From Pyricularia pennisetigena (taxonomy: Eukaryota; Ascomycota; Sordariomycetes; Magnaporthales; Pyriculariaceae), in the NCBI RefSeq assembly GCF_004337985.1, contig NW_021940922.1, forward strand, positions 434,001 to 498,000: 64,000 bases of DNA, given 5' to 3'. The translations under genes and the position numbers were made by a program. The notes below the pieces were generated by a model. It saw only the letters and a program-made list of their open reading frames with translations. It was not told the DNA's origin and ran no database searches. Of the stretch, positions 46,280 through 59,037 are shown piece by piece; position 1 is the stretch's first letter; every line of letters starts with the position of its first letter.

Positions 46280-47245
46280 CTACACCACAAAGTCAAAGTC
46301 GCGCACGTGGAGCCTCTCGACGGAGCGCTTGACAAATTTACCGTCCTTGCACTTGGTCCCAGCAGCGACGGGCATCTCAGCGGCCCATGCCCCGTTGGCG
46401 CACTGCTGGAACTTGGCCTCGCCGTTGCACTTGAAAGCACCCGACGTGCAGCCATCACCGCCACCACCCGCAGTCGAGGCGGGAGCCGGGGCAGGGGCAG
46501 GAGCAGGAGCAGGAGCAGGAGTAGGACCGGCAGGGGCAGCATCGCCGCCGCCGCCACCACCACCAGCGCCGCACTCGAGCGTCACAAAGTCGAGACCAGG
46601 AGCAGTCACGAACTTGCTGCCGGGGTTCTTGTACTTGTAGTTCTTGCCCTCCTCGGTCTTGCAGGGGAAGCCGTCGACGTTGGCGACGACCATCTCGGGC
46701 AGCTTGTCAAAGTTGGCCTGGCTGCCGCCCGCGCCGGTCAGCTTGACGGGGCCGCACTGCATGTAAAACTCGCGGTTGCCGGATCGGTTGATCCAGGTCC
46801 AGGCGATCTTGGCCTCGCCCGCCGGGATGTCGGCGGGGACGTCGTAGGCGAGACCCGAGTCCACGATGGCGTTGACGTTCTCGGGCATGTTCCCTTCGTA
46901 CTTGATCGGGCAGCCGCCGTGGAACGACGTGATGGTCCTCCACACTGTGTCCTTGGTTGGGTTAGCCTCGTAGGTTAGTGAAACTTGGCACGAGCCACCG
47001 CTGTGCACGGCGCTGCCCTTGAAGACAAGTTTGTTGCCAGAAGATCCCAGCTTGAGCTCCGTCGCAGTGCCACCCGTCATCTTGCCCTGGCAGGGGAAGG
47101 GGTTGAAGGATTGGTCTGGTTGCTTGCCCATCGGGCCGCTGTTGTAGCCGGGGAATGGCGCCGGCGTGACCATCATCATGTGTGCGTTGGCAGTAGCGGC
47201 GAGAGCGAAAAGACCGGCGAGTTGCAAAGGCGATCTGAACTGCAT
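46280..47245 (-). CDS. AA11 lytic polysaccharide monooxygenase (chitin-active) with C-terminal X278-like domain
   Basis: A single-exon frame of 321 residues. The signal peptide ends ..ATANA and the mature chain starts with His22 in HMMMVTPAPF, the copper-binding N-terminal histidine typical of AA11. The second His lies in SAVHSGGSCQ. Conserved elements such as FPCQG, TSFHGGCPI, AKIAWTWINRSGNREFYMQCG and VDGFPC follow the family. After the catalytic domain come a Gly run, an Ala-Pro linker (about residues 230-258) and a Cys-rich domain CTSGAFKCNGEAKFQQCANG.., resembling the X278 module often attached to AA11. Family role: oxidative chain breaking in chitin. It precedes the CBM18 protein on the same strand, so two chitin-directed secreted proteins are neighbours. 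Expected size and no defects. Confidence 0.93.
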   Translation of the reverse strand: MQFRSPLQLAGLFALAATANAHMMMVTPAPFPGYNSGPMGKQPDQSFNPFPCQGKMTGGTATELKLGSSGNKLVFKGSAVHSGGSCQVSLTYEANPTKDTVWRTITSFHGGCPIKYEGNMPENVNAIVDSGLAYDVPADIPAGEAKIAWTWINRSGNREFYMQCGPVKLTGAGGSQANFDKLPEMVVANVDGFPCKTEEGKNYKYKNPGSKFVTAPGLDFVTLECGAGGGGGGGDAAPAGPTPAPAPAPAPAPAPASTAGGGGDGCTSGAFKCNGEAKFQQCANGAWAAEMPVAAGTKCKDGKFVKRSVERLHVRDFDFVV

Positions 47246-50200
47246 TTTGATGACTGGGTCGGGTGGAATCCGGTAAGCGGCGATCTAGTTAGGTCAGTTT
47301 TCTTGTTAGCTGATGGTGACAGACAGAAAATGAACTCTAATGGCTGAAGGTGTATCGAGGTTAGTGGGGAGGCTGCTTGTTGGTTTATAGAGTAAACGAG
47401 GTTATAAAGAGGATGAAGAATAATCCAAAAGCAACAGTCCAGACATATCAAAGTACAATCAATCTTTAGATATAAAGTCTCTGCACCCTTAGAAAAACTA
47501 CCCCAGTAAGTATAGCCGAGACCATAGTAAGACTCGCGAGCGGCAGGCATGCTGGTGAGCGCTCCAACACTGTGCCGTTTGGAATCCGAGAGGTGTGGTT
47601 TGTAAGATGTTTTCTTGGCCAACCAAGACAGCTCATGCAGGTGAGATACCCCCACACGTGCGGCATAGGCAGCTCTTTGTGTTGTGGTGCCGAGCCTACT
47701 TGTGTACCTGTTGCATTATGATACGATATTCGGTAGTCTCAGCGGTAGTGCGTCAGCTACGACAAATCTTGTAAAATACTCAGCACCCCTTTAATCGGCC
47801 TCTCATTCGAGGACATATCACGGCTAAGGTAAGACGGCAGCTCGTCAAAACAAATGGGTGTTCAAACGCGAGATTATTGGGCTTCGCAGCAAAACTCCAA
47901 CAGCCTTTTTTTTTTTTTTTCTTCCCCAATCCTTGAATCTTAGCGACTCTTGAAAATGACAAGGATTACAACCGTATGACCAAGGCCCAACTGCTTCTTG
48001 GCACAGGCGCAGGCTTAGCTATGCAAAAGTTCATCGCATCAAAGGACAAGCGGGCGGTGGGCGCAGTCAAGGTCCCAAAGCTGTGTCAGCAACTGTGCAG
48101 GTCGCGGCTAACGCTCGCAAATTCCGGATGTGGCGTGTTGAGGTTCGATTATTGACTCCCTATTTGCTCGCCCGACTCTTTCGAGACATTTAATAACCTC
48201 AAAAGGTACTTTAGGTACCTAGTAAGCGCAAAAAGTGCAAAGCTGGCTCATTCCTCCGCAACCAAGGTATAAATTCACCGTTTCGCTTCAAAACTCAACC
48301 TTTCAGGTGTGTTATTTGCGGTCTTGACTCCTGAACATCAGAGACCCAACCTCGAGGTGGAATCTTAGATTCCTTAGCTCTGTGCATAAGTCGCACAATT
48401 GCTCCCGAATCCCGATTCAATCCCTTGCATCAGTCTATTTTTGTTAGAGATAAGAATGATGGCTTTGTCGCCTCAAGTCTCTACAGTTGGCAGCAAGAAT
48501 CGCTGCAAGCCTCTCTACAAGGAGACGTTGTCAGAATGATCAACCTTGTGTTGAGACTCAGGAACATCTGTTACTTGTGGTAAAGGCCAATGGCATTGAC
48601 AAGGGGGCAACAAGGGCATACAGAACATCAAGGAGCGTGACAGGGGATCAATCATCAGAAGGACTGTCGAAAGGCAGTAAAACCCTGCATGAGTAAATAG
48701 ATAGGTGTGTAGGCCAATCTTAGTTTCCCTATTATTCATCTCTTTGCCCCCTTGTATCACTGGCAGCTTCTACTCCCGAGCCGTTAAGGAGTGCCACAAG
48801 CACATCATCTGTAGTTTATTTAGCAACCCATGTCGAAGGCGCTTTAGTGCTCCCTGTACGCTTCATGAATAGAAACACCTTTCACCACCTCCAGGCTTGA
48901 TCCCTCCCGTACATTATCTTTAGAGAGACGGTCTGGGTTAAAAAGTATTTTACTGAAGCACTTCACAAATCCCGCTTCTTGGCACGCATCACGGATAATT
49001 AAGTAGCAAGTACGTCAATCATGTTCAATGCTCGATGACAGGGCGGGCTTTGTTCCCTTTGCCAACTTCACCGTCAAGCAGCATTCAAGACGACACCTAG
49101 ACCTCGCTTCCGGTTTTTACTCGAGGGAAAATGGGAACTCCGTTGTCTATCACTATACCAGTGCGATATTGCTTCCTCTCCGCGTCGAACACATTCCCGG
49201 CGCACCGCTCAGTCACTCCTTGATCCTTCTGAATGACTTGATGAAGGCGCGATTTCACCGCAGTTTCGACCGGGAAAAAGACTATACCTCTATGCCAGTA
49301 ACCGTTGCTGAAACAGGGCGGTATTGTCTGCTGCTCGATGTCGACAAGGACTTATATAAATCGGCATCCTCACAAGAGTCAAAACATGGATCTGGTTGTT
49401 TTTAAGATCAAACCCGACGAAACTGGACTACTACACGTCTGTCGGGCGAGCTCAGATCTTTCGAGCAATTTTGGGAGCAACATACCTGAAGTAACTCCTC
49501 AGGCTGAGTTAACATCTACCAAAGCTGACGGGTAATTGTTGCTGGTGCGCTAGGCATGGGATAGGCGGCGCCGAAAAGTCTCGATACAGCACATTTCGCA
49601 ATAGAGTCTTAAAGCTGGCCGATTGACCCCAGGTGGCAAAATAGAAGTTTAGGGTTTCGTACAGCTTATGGGCCGGGGGTGGTTATCCCTGGCCGCCTCA
49701 TGGGTTGTTGTTTTAAAGGGAATCTCCTTTACAACGCTTTGGAACCAGTTTTACCAAGGAAGAGGCAGCATTTGGGATGTGCGTAATTATGCATTTGAAG
49801 CTATAATAGTGAAAACTGCACTGTTTCTAAACATTTGCGTTATTTCTACATAGCCGAATCTAATTTTGGGCATTTCGAACGGCATATATCCAACATATAT
49901 AGCAGCATTAAGGATTAGAGGACTGTTAATCGCGCCCATATCTTTTTTTCAGCATGATATTTGATTACTCGAAATGGGTTAATTTATTTGATTTTGAATT
50001 CCCGCCAACTGGGCCAGGGTATTTGTTAAACCTGCTTAAACTTGGCCTAGCACATCTTCCTTCAGATTTTAGGCAAATTCGCGTGAGCAGTTTGTTGCAA
50101 TCAGTAAAAGCTTCAGCATTAATCTCGACGGTACCCACATTCTTCCAGACTAATTCTAGTCTTGAGTTTAAAAAGAAAATGTGACTTGGAACAAGAAATT

Positions 50201-53200
50201 GACTTTTGTCAAAATCCAAAAGGACTTATTTTGCAACGTTCTGCCATTCGGAGGATTGTCTTCAATTTATGCTTTCTATAAAACTAATTTGGTCAACAAT
50301 GCGTAGTAACCTCTGGTCTTGATTTTAATGGGCCCAAATCAATGTGTTTCTGAATTAGCAAACATGGAATGTGTATTGAGCAACCACTGCCCTTTACCAC
50401 AGAGCGGCGAGAAGCCTGGGCGGTGTCCGCGCTTCCATTTTTGCTATGACAAACGAATTGTCAGCATAGATCGCTGATAGCCGGGAGGAACAAGGTGAAG
50501 GGGGGAAATTGGGTAAAACCTGTCGATGAACATCGATTTTACTCAGAAAAAAAAAACGAGTTGCACAGAAAGGCAATGTGGGCACTTCGCATTGCGAACA
50601 GACCAAATTTACACAACCAATTCACTAAACACACATTCAATAGAGACCCTGAATTCATGACACAACCTGAGCAGCGGCAACATGCACCATCATGTGGACA
50701 TACGTGAAGATGAAATGACGAAATATTGCGCGATAGTTTTTTCTTTCTTAAATTAGTACTAGCTCACTGATTAGCTGGACTTGTTACCGATGCTTATCGT
50801 TATCGATCAAATTCAGTCTTCGAAATGCTTAGTTATTCCTACCAGTCCCGAAGAAGCAGAGAGAAAAAAAAAGGGATACTATTAAATAAGAGCCATAGAG
50901 CTAATCTTAGACAGGGGCTGCATGAAGAGAACCCAGCAGTTAGAGCAATGCTCTTGCAACCCTGGTGCTGTCCGCATATGATGACATTTAAAAATAGAAT
51001 CATACAAGAAGGCAATGTTGGCATTTTTCGGATCTGGCGAGAAAGTATCTAGTTTAACCACTACACATTCTCTAGTTAAGTGAAAGCGCACGATCGTGCT
51101 CCTCACGGTGAAGTTGAAAACATGGAAGCTCGTCCTGTCCTGGCAAAGGAAATATGCGGCGAGAGATGGGATGGCCGATGCCGAACCTTGTGAGCCCGTT
51201 GCTATTGACGGCAGGATAATACGGATCCAACTTCAGCACATTTGGATTAGTGGAGGGTATACCGACAAGGGACCTTGGCTTCTTGCCGCCGATCTGCATT
51301 AAATGATTGATTGAAGCGACCCGCGATGCTGAGTCAAGATGCAAAAAGCATACAATTCTTCCTGTTGTCTTCCTGATCAAAGCCAGAAAAAGAGCCACAT
51401 TCCTCATTCTGGAGGTAGCCTGCAATAGTCTCGGAGGAGGCCGCATGATCAATGGTCTGCATGCTGAGTAGATCATGAACTTCCAGGCTTGATGACTTGA
51501 TCAACGGGTGAAGTTGGATGCTGCATCGGCATGGTGAAGATTTTTTATCACGTCCCAACAACGCAAATTGAAATTTCAGAACCAAGGATATCCCGGGACA
51601 TTTGTATTATTGAGATCACCGTGCTGGGCATGATATCTGGACCTTTTTGAATTTAAAAGGGAGACCAACGTGACAAACATTGATATCAAATCAAGCTTGA
51701 AATGCAAGGGGAGCCTATTGGAGCGAGACTTTTGTCGATAAAGGTCTTGGCATGCGCGAAAAAAAAAAATTAGAAAAGAAAAGAAGAGAAAAGAAAACCA
51801 AAGCGCGATAGCCTGCTTTACCGTCCTTCAAGAAGACTCCCTGCACATTCTTTGTGCTTAAAACGGTCTGCGCACCGTATTGCCTGCCTCGTCCAGACTC
51901 TTCCCCAAATGATGGATGACCTGAATTGCTCTCTCACTACTGTCGTCGCACTGCTTTTGCACAAGGCGTTGTTGCTCGTTCTTTAAATTAGGATCTCGGC
52001 TAGGGTAACCATTACGTGCCGGCAGGGCCATTGATCATTTGACAGCTCCCACGAACCAAGGAAGGTTTTTGGCCACGTGCCGACGAAGACTGGGATAAAG
52101 GGGCATTTTTTTTTTAAGCTAGCTTTACATTCTTGCATCCAAAATCACTTTGTTATTTTTGGCAGTATGGGCTTTGCGAAGTTTCGTTCGGCATGTTTTC
52201 AGTGACATTGGAGGTTGTCAAAAAAAGATCAGGGTTACAAGCCGAACGGAAAGGGCACAATGTCACCCAAGCGATTTCACCGTTGTATCAACAGGTAAGG
52301 ATGTATTGTCATAGAAGAGACCTTGGGATGCAAAAAAACACACGGTCGATGCGCGCGCTCTTGGGCATCCAATTCTAGAAGAGGGAAACCTTAAAATTCG
52401 GAGGTACCTAGTTTTCAGCCGGCAGTCAAGGGTTCTGGTGGGTGAGATTCAGTCAACGTTAACCTTTGAATATGCATCTAGGCCATGAATCGCGACGCAT
52501 CAACGAGGATGCAGCTTGTGAATGACCTGGAGCCAGGGAACCTCCTATAAATCAAATAACATCATGTAGCCTGGAATCCTTTCACAGCATCAATGATGCA
52601 AGGGGTAAATGTAATAGAGGCGTCGGTCAAGAACGCCAAGAGGAGGTATTTTTTTTTTTTCTATATGGTCAAGGAGAGAACGTAAAACCCTCACGAGAAA
52701 GGGAAAAAAATCGCATTCATACGCTTCATTTCTCAATTCGTCTAAGTTCTTGAGAAAAACACTCACTGCGACGTTGTAGTCTGGCAAGTACCATTCAATA
52801 CCGAAAATGGGGGGGATATACAGTAGTAGTGGATGTTACATAACCCCGCTCCTACCCTGCAGGGTGCCGGCAAAGGACAAAATTGGGGGAAAATCGGAGT
52901 AAACGATAAGCAGTTGTTGGGGCGGGGGGAGGGTTTGCTGTTGACGACGAGCTAGCCCTGGGTTGGCAGCGAGCACGCAATTGCAAGCACCGGCGATGTC
53001 CACTTCTGCAAGGAATCCTTGCTTAACCGCCATTTTGTTTTGTTCTGTTTGTATCCATCGCGCAATTGGATTTTCACCATGCATGCTTGGCTTGTGTGAC
53101 CGTTCCATTGACTCTTTATTTTCTTTTTTTTCTTTCTGCTTGCTTGATATGTCGCTTATCATGTAGGGGTGAACCTTAAGAGGAGGAGATCTCGCCCGCC

Positions 53201-53535
53201 ATGGAATACTTTTGTCTGGGTTTTTGCTGGCACTCGTCTTTCTTTGTCTGTCTTGCTACATAGTAACTCGTAGCTCGAGCTAGCCCGCGTCTACTTTGGC
53301 TCACTCGCCGGCAGCTTCGTCATTCATTTTTTTCTGCTTGTTGTTTAATTTAGCCTCTTGTTTTTTTTTTTTTTGTCTCTGGTGTATTGCGACTGCCCAG
53401 CCTTGGCCTAGCACACACAGTCCAGCCTGTGTCGCCGTCAGCTCGCCCTCACAAGCGAAGCAGTAGCAGAGGAAACGGGGAGGGAAGACGATAAAACTCA
53501 CACACAAACACATACACAAACACAAACACGCAAAA
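47246..53535. other. Long gene-poor stretch
   Basis: Over 6 kb I find no gene I can support. A 125-codon frame at 49028-49405 (+) lacks any motif; a TATATAAA at about 49352 precedes only a 49-codon frame. 49600-50300 and 50700-51700 are AT-rich and may hold old repeat remains. A-runs or T-runs occur at 47908-47921 and 52650-52661. Confidence 0.45.
47384..47390 (-). promoter_or_regulatory. TATA-like box of the AA11 gene
   Basis: CTATAAA on the minus strand, about 140 bases before the start codon at 47245. Confidence 0.4.
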
Positions 53536-55329
53536 ATGCGCTCCCCAACCCTCCTCACCGCTCTTACGGCCTTGGTCCTGGCCCCGGCGGCGGTTCTCGC
53601 GACCCCGGCCCACACGGACCCGCGCCTTGGTGCCGTCGCGTCCGAGACGACTGAGTGCTCGAAAATCGGCACAGACATCCTCAAGGCGGGTGGCAACGCC
53701 GCCGACGCCATGGTTGCGACCACCTTATGCGTCGGCACCATCGGCATGTACCACAGTGGAATCGGCGGAGGCGGCTTCTTGCTGGTGCGGTCTCCAAAGG
53801 GGAAGTACGAGTTTGTCGACTTTCGCGACACGGCGCCCGCGGCTGCGACTGAGGACATGTTCAAGAACACCGGAAGCACCCTGGGTGGGCTGGCGAGGTA
53901 ATTTTTTTTTTTTTTTTCCTCTTTTTCTTCTGATTAGTCCTGCCTTTCCCCCCTTTTTTTACTCTTGCCTTTGCACTGCTAACATTCGCCAAACAGCGCC
54001 ATCCCAGGCGAGCTGCGCGGGCTCGAGTACCTGCACAAGCACTACGGAAAGCTGCCGTGGCGCTCCCTGGTGGCCCCCTCGATCAAGCTGGCTAGGGATG
54101 GCTTTGTCGTCAATGCTGATCTGGTCCGGTATATGGACCGCTTGGTCGACAAGCCCGGCGACGGTGGCATTTTCGAGTCGGACCCGGTGTGGGCTGTGGA
54201 TTTCGCCCCCAAAGGGCGCCGTTTGAGGTTGGGCGAGAGGATGACCAGGAAAACCTACGCCAAGACCCTGCAGCGCATCGCCGATGAGGGGGCTGACGTC
54301 TTTTACAGAGGCGACATGGCCCAGGCCACCATCAACGCTCTCCGGGCCAAGGGCGGCATCATGACGCTCCAGGATCTGGCCAACTACAAGATCGAGCTCC
54401 GACAACCGGCGAGCATCAACTACCGCGGGTACAAGTTGACATCGACATCAGCGCCGTCCGGGGGCGGCGTGGCCCTCAGCATGCTCAAGATCCTTGAAGG
54501 GTACAATGACATAGGTAACCCCTCGGCCATCAACCTGTCGGCGCAACGGCTCAACGAGGCCATGCGCTTTGCATACGCCCAACGCGCCAAGCTTGGAGAC
54601 CCGGCCTTTGTGAAGGGCATGGACAAGTACCAGCAAGAAATGCTGTCGGATGCAACGGCCAAGAAGATCCGCTCCAAGATTTCGGATAAAAAGACGGAGC
54701 AGGTGGAATACTACAACCCAGAGGGATTCGAGTCCCTCGAGACCCCCGGAACGGCCCACATCGCCGTCGCCGACGCCAACGGCATGGCCGTCTCGCTGAC
54801 GAGCACCATCAACCTCGTCTTTGGTTCGCGCGTCATAGTGCCCGAGACGGGTGTGCTCATGAACAATAACATGGACGACTTTTCCACCCCCGGAAAGTCC
54901 AACGCCTTTGGATACGTGCCCAACCCGGTCAACTTCATCCGGCCGGGCAAGCGTCCGCTCTCCTCCATCTCCCCTATCATCGCAGAGGTGCGCCAAGGCG
55001 GGAGGTTATACTTTGTGGTCGGTGCCGCCGGCGGGAGCAGGATCATCTCCAGCACGGTGCAGAGCGTCCTGCACGTCCTGGACGGCGGCAAGACGCCGTC
55101 TCAGGCCCTGGCCATGCCGAGGATGCACGACCAGCTGATGCCGCCCGTGACGATGTTCGAGTGGGCTTACAACAACGCCACTGTCCGATACCTCAGCAAC
55201 CTGGGCCACAATGTATCCTGGGTGGGGCCGACGGGTAGCAGCGTCCAGGCAGTGCGCTTGTTGCCAAACGGGACGTTTGAGGCTGCTGGTGAGCCGAGGC
55301 AGCTGAACGCGGCCGGGTTTGCTGTTTGA
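53536..55329 (+). CDS. Gamma-glutamyltranspeptidase, secreted or wall-located
   Basis: Exons 53536-53897 and 53997-55329 join across a 99-bp intron (GTAATT..ACAG) to 564 residues, normal for the family. A signal peptide (MRSPTLLTALTALVLAPAAVLA) is followed by the large-subunit motifs GGNAADAMVA, GIGGGGFLLVR and the FRDTAP loop with the substrate-binding Arg. The autocatalytic cleavage point is in front of Thr373 in PGTAHIAVADANG, which becomes the nucleophile of the small subunit. GSRVIVPETGVLMNNNMDDF and the GAAGGSRI oxyanion segment follow. Family role: cleaves the gamma-glutamyl bond of glutathione and conjugates and transfers the glutamyl group. The in-frame SLTST replaces the more usual SxTxTLN variant. 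Convergent with the kelch-type gene, only 263 bases away. The intron has a long T-tract after the donor. Confidence 0.94.
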
Positions 55330-55592
55330 GTTGTTGTTTTTTTGTACTTGGTTGGCCGTGCAGATGATAAAAGTTTTATTTTTATTTTCAATTTCTTTTT
55401 TTTTTTTTTAGAGGCAGTAAGCATGATAGACAAGACATGTACGACTGATTAATAACACACGTAGATAGAGAATAACGAAATGCTCGCTCACTGTTTACTG
55501 TTCTCACCAACAACGTGAAACTGATAATTGCCTAATATGCAGTGCAGTGAATTAGCTCATGCGAAATATTTCTCTACCCACGACAGCCTCAG

Positions 55593-57829
55593 CTACCTAT
55601 CCACTATCGCCTTCTGCCCATCCCCCGGCTGCTCTCCCCTAACCGTCATGGGCGCCGCTTCCATCTCCGGGATGGGGCTTCCATAGAGCTCCGCCACCTG
55701 ATGTCTTGGCCACGATGGCAGCTCCGCCGGCGATATGCTGCTGACGACGGGCGTGGTCGTGCGGCTGTCGAGTTCCGACCGCGCGAGGGTGGCCCCGTCC
55801 AGCTCGGGGCTCGCGACAGCCGAGGACGCCGTGTCCATCTCCACCTTGACAGCACCGGCGGCGTCCATTTCGGCCTTGTGAAGTCCCACCCCGACGCCAG
55901 TGTTGTCAGAGTACGCAGGGGCAGGCGCAGACTCGTTGCCGGTGAGGAGGGCATCCCTTTCGGTGCGATTCTGGCGGCGCCGCCGGAGGATGCAGAAGAT
56001 TAGCAGGGCGATTACAGCCACGACTACGACAGCCCCGACGACCGCACCGGCGATGACGGCTGCTGATGGGCCACTGCTGCTGGGTGCTGAACTGGTTTGT
56101 CCTTGGCCGTCTGGCGTGGTGCCGCTTGATTCTGTAGCCCGATCAACGGGTGTCAGTAAATAGTCTCAACAGAACAGTAAAGCTAAATAAAAATGCAAAA
56201 ACAAAAAAAAAGAAAAAGAAAAAAAAAAAGACTATAACAATGGGTAACACCTACTCCCAGTCAGCAACGCCTCCGTCGCAGCATCAGTCCACTCGACCCC
56301 CTTGAGGTTGTTGGCATCGGCGTACCAAGTCTGCGCGAGGCCCGGCGTCTCGTAGTCGGCCGCCGCCGGATCGAATTGGCTGACCGACTGGAGCTTGGTC
56401 ATGTCAAACAGGGTGACGCCGCTGCCGGCGGGGGTGTCGGTCTGTCCATTCCTCCTGGGTGGCGGGCTGCCGCCGACCTGGACCATGTGCCGCTTGCCAA
56501 TGACCTCGCACGCGTGGCCCGAGACGGGCGTGCCGAGCTGCGAGATGCGCCACCAGTTCATGGCCGGGATCGAGAGCATGTAGATGGTCGGCGTGTCCTT
56601 GCCCTGGTCCGGAGAGAGGTCGCCGCCGCTGACGAAGCTGTTTTGTGTATTTGCGATGGACATGCGGGTCAGTTTGGGGCTGGAAAAGAGCCCGGACTGT
56701 CAGAGGGCGGCAAAAAGGGGTTATGGGGATGGACTTACACCTCGAAACTATCCCCCTTTCCCTTGACGCCAACCGCGCAAAAGCTGGACCTCGCCTCGGG
56801 GATATCTCCCGTGGCCTTCTGCGTCGCCCACTTCCTGTCGACGGGATCGTAAAAGATGAGCTGGTCGAACGAGACCGCGGTCGACCCGCCGCCGCTCTTC
56901 AAGCTCCTCAGCTCGGTGAAGTCGGGCGCGCTGTACCCACCCATGAACACGACCAGGCCTTTCTTCCCGAGGTGCGGGACGCAAACCGCCTGGCCACCGG
57001 CCATGGCGCCCGAGACGACCGACTTGGGCACGTCCTCGCGCTTGAACACCCTGGACGCCATGTCGTACGTCACCAGGCCCGGGGTGAACTGGCCGGCGTC
57101 CCGGTCCGACCGAAACGGGCTGCTGTTGCCGGCGTCGTCGCCGCTCAGCCCGCTGCCGGCGCTGGTCAGCCCACCCAGGTACAGGCCGTACCCGGCGCAT
57201 GAGACGCTGTAGCCCCAGCCGGGGCCCCACTGGCCGGCCTTCTTGTCGGCCGTGAACTGGTCGCCGGAGGGCCGGACCTGCTGCTCCCACTTGGCGACGC
57301 CGTCGGCGGCGGTCTCGAGGGTCCAGATGTTGCGGTTGAGGGTGGCGCCGGCGTCAAAGGCGCCCGAGGTCTGCGACGACGTTCGGAAGCCGCCCCAGCT
57401 GAGGAGCGAGTTGGAGCCCGTCACCTTCCAGAGCCTGTAGCCCCAGACCCGGTAGCCGAGCATGCGCCGCACCGTGGTCCGGGTCCCGTTGGCCTCCTGC
57501 CAGTTTATCGGCGCTTGCGTCGGGCTGCTGGCCGGCCATGAGTCTTTGAGGTGCAGTATCGTGGTCTCGAATGTCGAAGTGTCGTTTATGCCCTGCGGCT
57601 CTCCTCCGTGTACAAACAGATATTCATCAACGACCGCCACTATTTTTTTTTTTTTTTTCCTCTCTTGAATTATTAGCAAAAGAAAAAAAAGAAAAGAAAA
57701 TGTCATGTTGGGCCAAAGTAACCATGGGCACGCACCAGACGAGTGTTTCCTCCCGGTATAATCAACTCGCGTAAACTGGGCCCAAGCCGCCGGGACCAAG
57801 CATGCCGCCAACAATGCCGACGGTAGCAT
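55593..57829 (-). CDS. Kelch-repeat single-pass membrane protein (652 aa)
   Basis: Exons 57829-57736, 57639-56739, 56679-56255 and 56131-55593 join in phase. The signal peptide MLPSALLAACLVPAAWAQ is followed by an extracellular part with kelch-type blades: motifs such as YLFVHGGE, LLSWGG, LYLGGLTS, LVVFMGGYS and HMVQVGGS recur about every 50-70 residues and would form a beta-propeller. Then a Ser/Thr/Pro stalk, a single membrane helix (AAVIAGAVVGAVVVVAVIAL, about residues 492-515), the basic stop RRRR, and a cytosolic tail of about 130 residues rich in Glu, Ser and Pro. Fungal proteins of this build are mostly uncharacterised; they may bind ligands or wall polymers. There is no galactose-oxidase copper site that I can see. 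The acceptor of intron 1 is preceded by a run of As instead of pyrimidines. Confidence 0.85.
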
Positions 57830-59037
57830 CTCCAAGAAAACTACAAGCAAAATAGACAGCTATGCAAAATCGTCCAGAATTCTCTTTAATTGGCATATAA
57901 CTTCAACAGTCAAGCAATCGGTGAGGTAAAGTCCTGACAATCCAGGAGTGCAAGAGAGAGAAAAAAAAGTGAGGGATGCACTCCAAATCCGAAATAAATC
58001 AATGTCTTGTCGATCGGCAGAGGCGTCGTCGACCCTTTTGCACGCGGGGGCTTTTTGTTCGGGACCGAGACCGGGGGGTTTAACAGAAAACTGGTCGTTA
58101 CCACCAATGAAATAACTTGGGAGCAGCGATTAAAAACGGTTGTGAACCGTCACGCAACAGAGCGTGCGCTCTTGATTCACCAAAAGAACGAGAGGAACGT
58201 GACACAAAACAGCAATAGATCTCACGACGAAGGAAGCAATGAAAAGGTGAAGAGAGAAAAAAAAAAAAAAAAAAAAAAAAAAAGGCCCAAGTACATGCTT
58301 ACTTGCCTCTTCCAAAAGGATCACGCTAGGTATCAGCACTTGGCCAATAAAAGGATTGAGGAGCGCCCAGTTCGGATTAACCCTTGCACAAGCGCGACAG
58401 CAAACATTGCCAGCACACCTCGCCCCCCACTATAATACTGAGTCCATTGTGCTCAGAACCCTTGTGGCTGAGTGCATGTTCGTCCCGTTTTACCTCTTCT
58501 CTAGTTCGGGCTCAGGCAGGCTCAGCCAAGATGCGGCCTGCGACCCGCCCCAAGACGGATCGTCCCCTGCCCAGATCGGGTCGTCGGCTCGAGCGCCAAT
58601 CGGTGCCTGTCGCCAAGGCGCTGCAAGATCAAAGGTGCTTGCTGCTGACGCTGTCGCTCAAAATAGTACACCGTTGAATTTGTTGCTGCAAGAGCCCCCC
58701 CGGAAATAAGGGTAAGAATCCTTTGGCCGGCCTGTGACAAGCAAGCAAGCCGGATCCTGCGCTTGGCGTCCTTCGACAAGACCAACTGCCGAGCTCGGTC
58801 CGCATCCAGCGGGATTTTGGATCCCTAGCCCTGTCGTTAGGGGTCGCTTGTGAATAATTGATGGTAAAAAGCCGAGGGGGTTAAGAATTGGAAGATTTGG
58901 CAGATTGATACTAAATCCAAGTAGATAAATATCAAGTGAATTTTATTATATTTAGTGGCTCTTTTGACGGCGCACGCGCACACAAGAGAGCAGACTATTG
59001 GTATATACAAAATAATGCCCGGGCCCCAAAATATTAT
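57830..59037. other. Intergenic region
   Basis: Promoter side of the kelch-type gene and 3' side of the next minus-strand gene. An A-run of about 26 bases lies at 58258-58283. No gene is visible. Confidence 0.55.

Noticed and set aside
49028..49405. 125-codon plus-strand frame in the gene-poor stretch
   Set aside because: No signal peptide, domain or splice-consistent extension; could be chance.
55593..57829. Galactose oxidase as the identity of the kelch protein
   Set aside because: The kelch blades are present, but I see no copper-ligand Tyr-Cys pattern, and the membrane helix with cytosolic tail does not fit secreted galactose oxidases.
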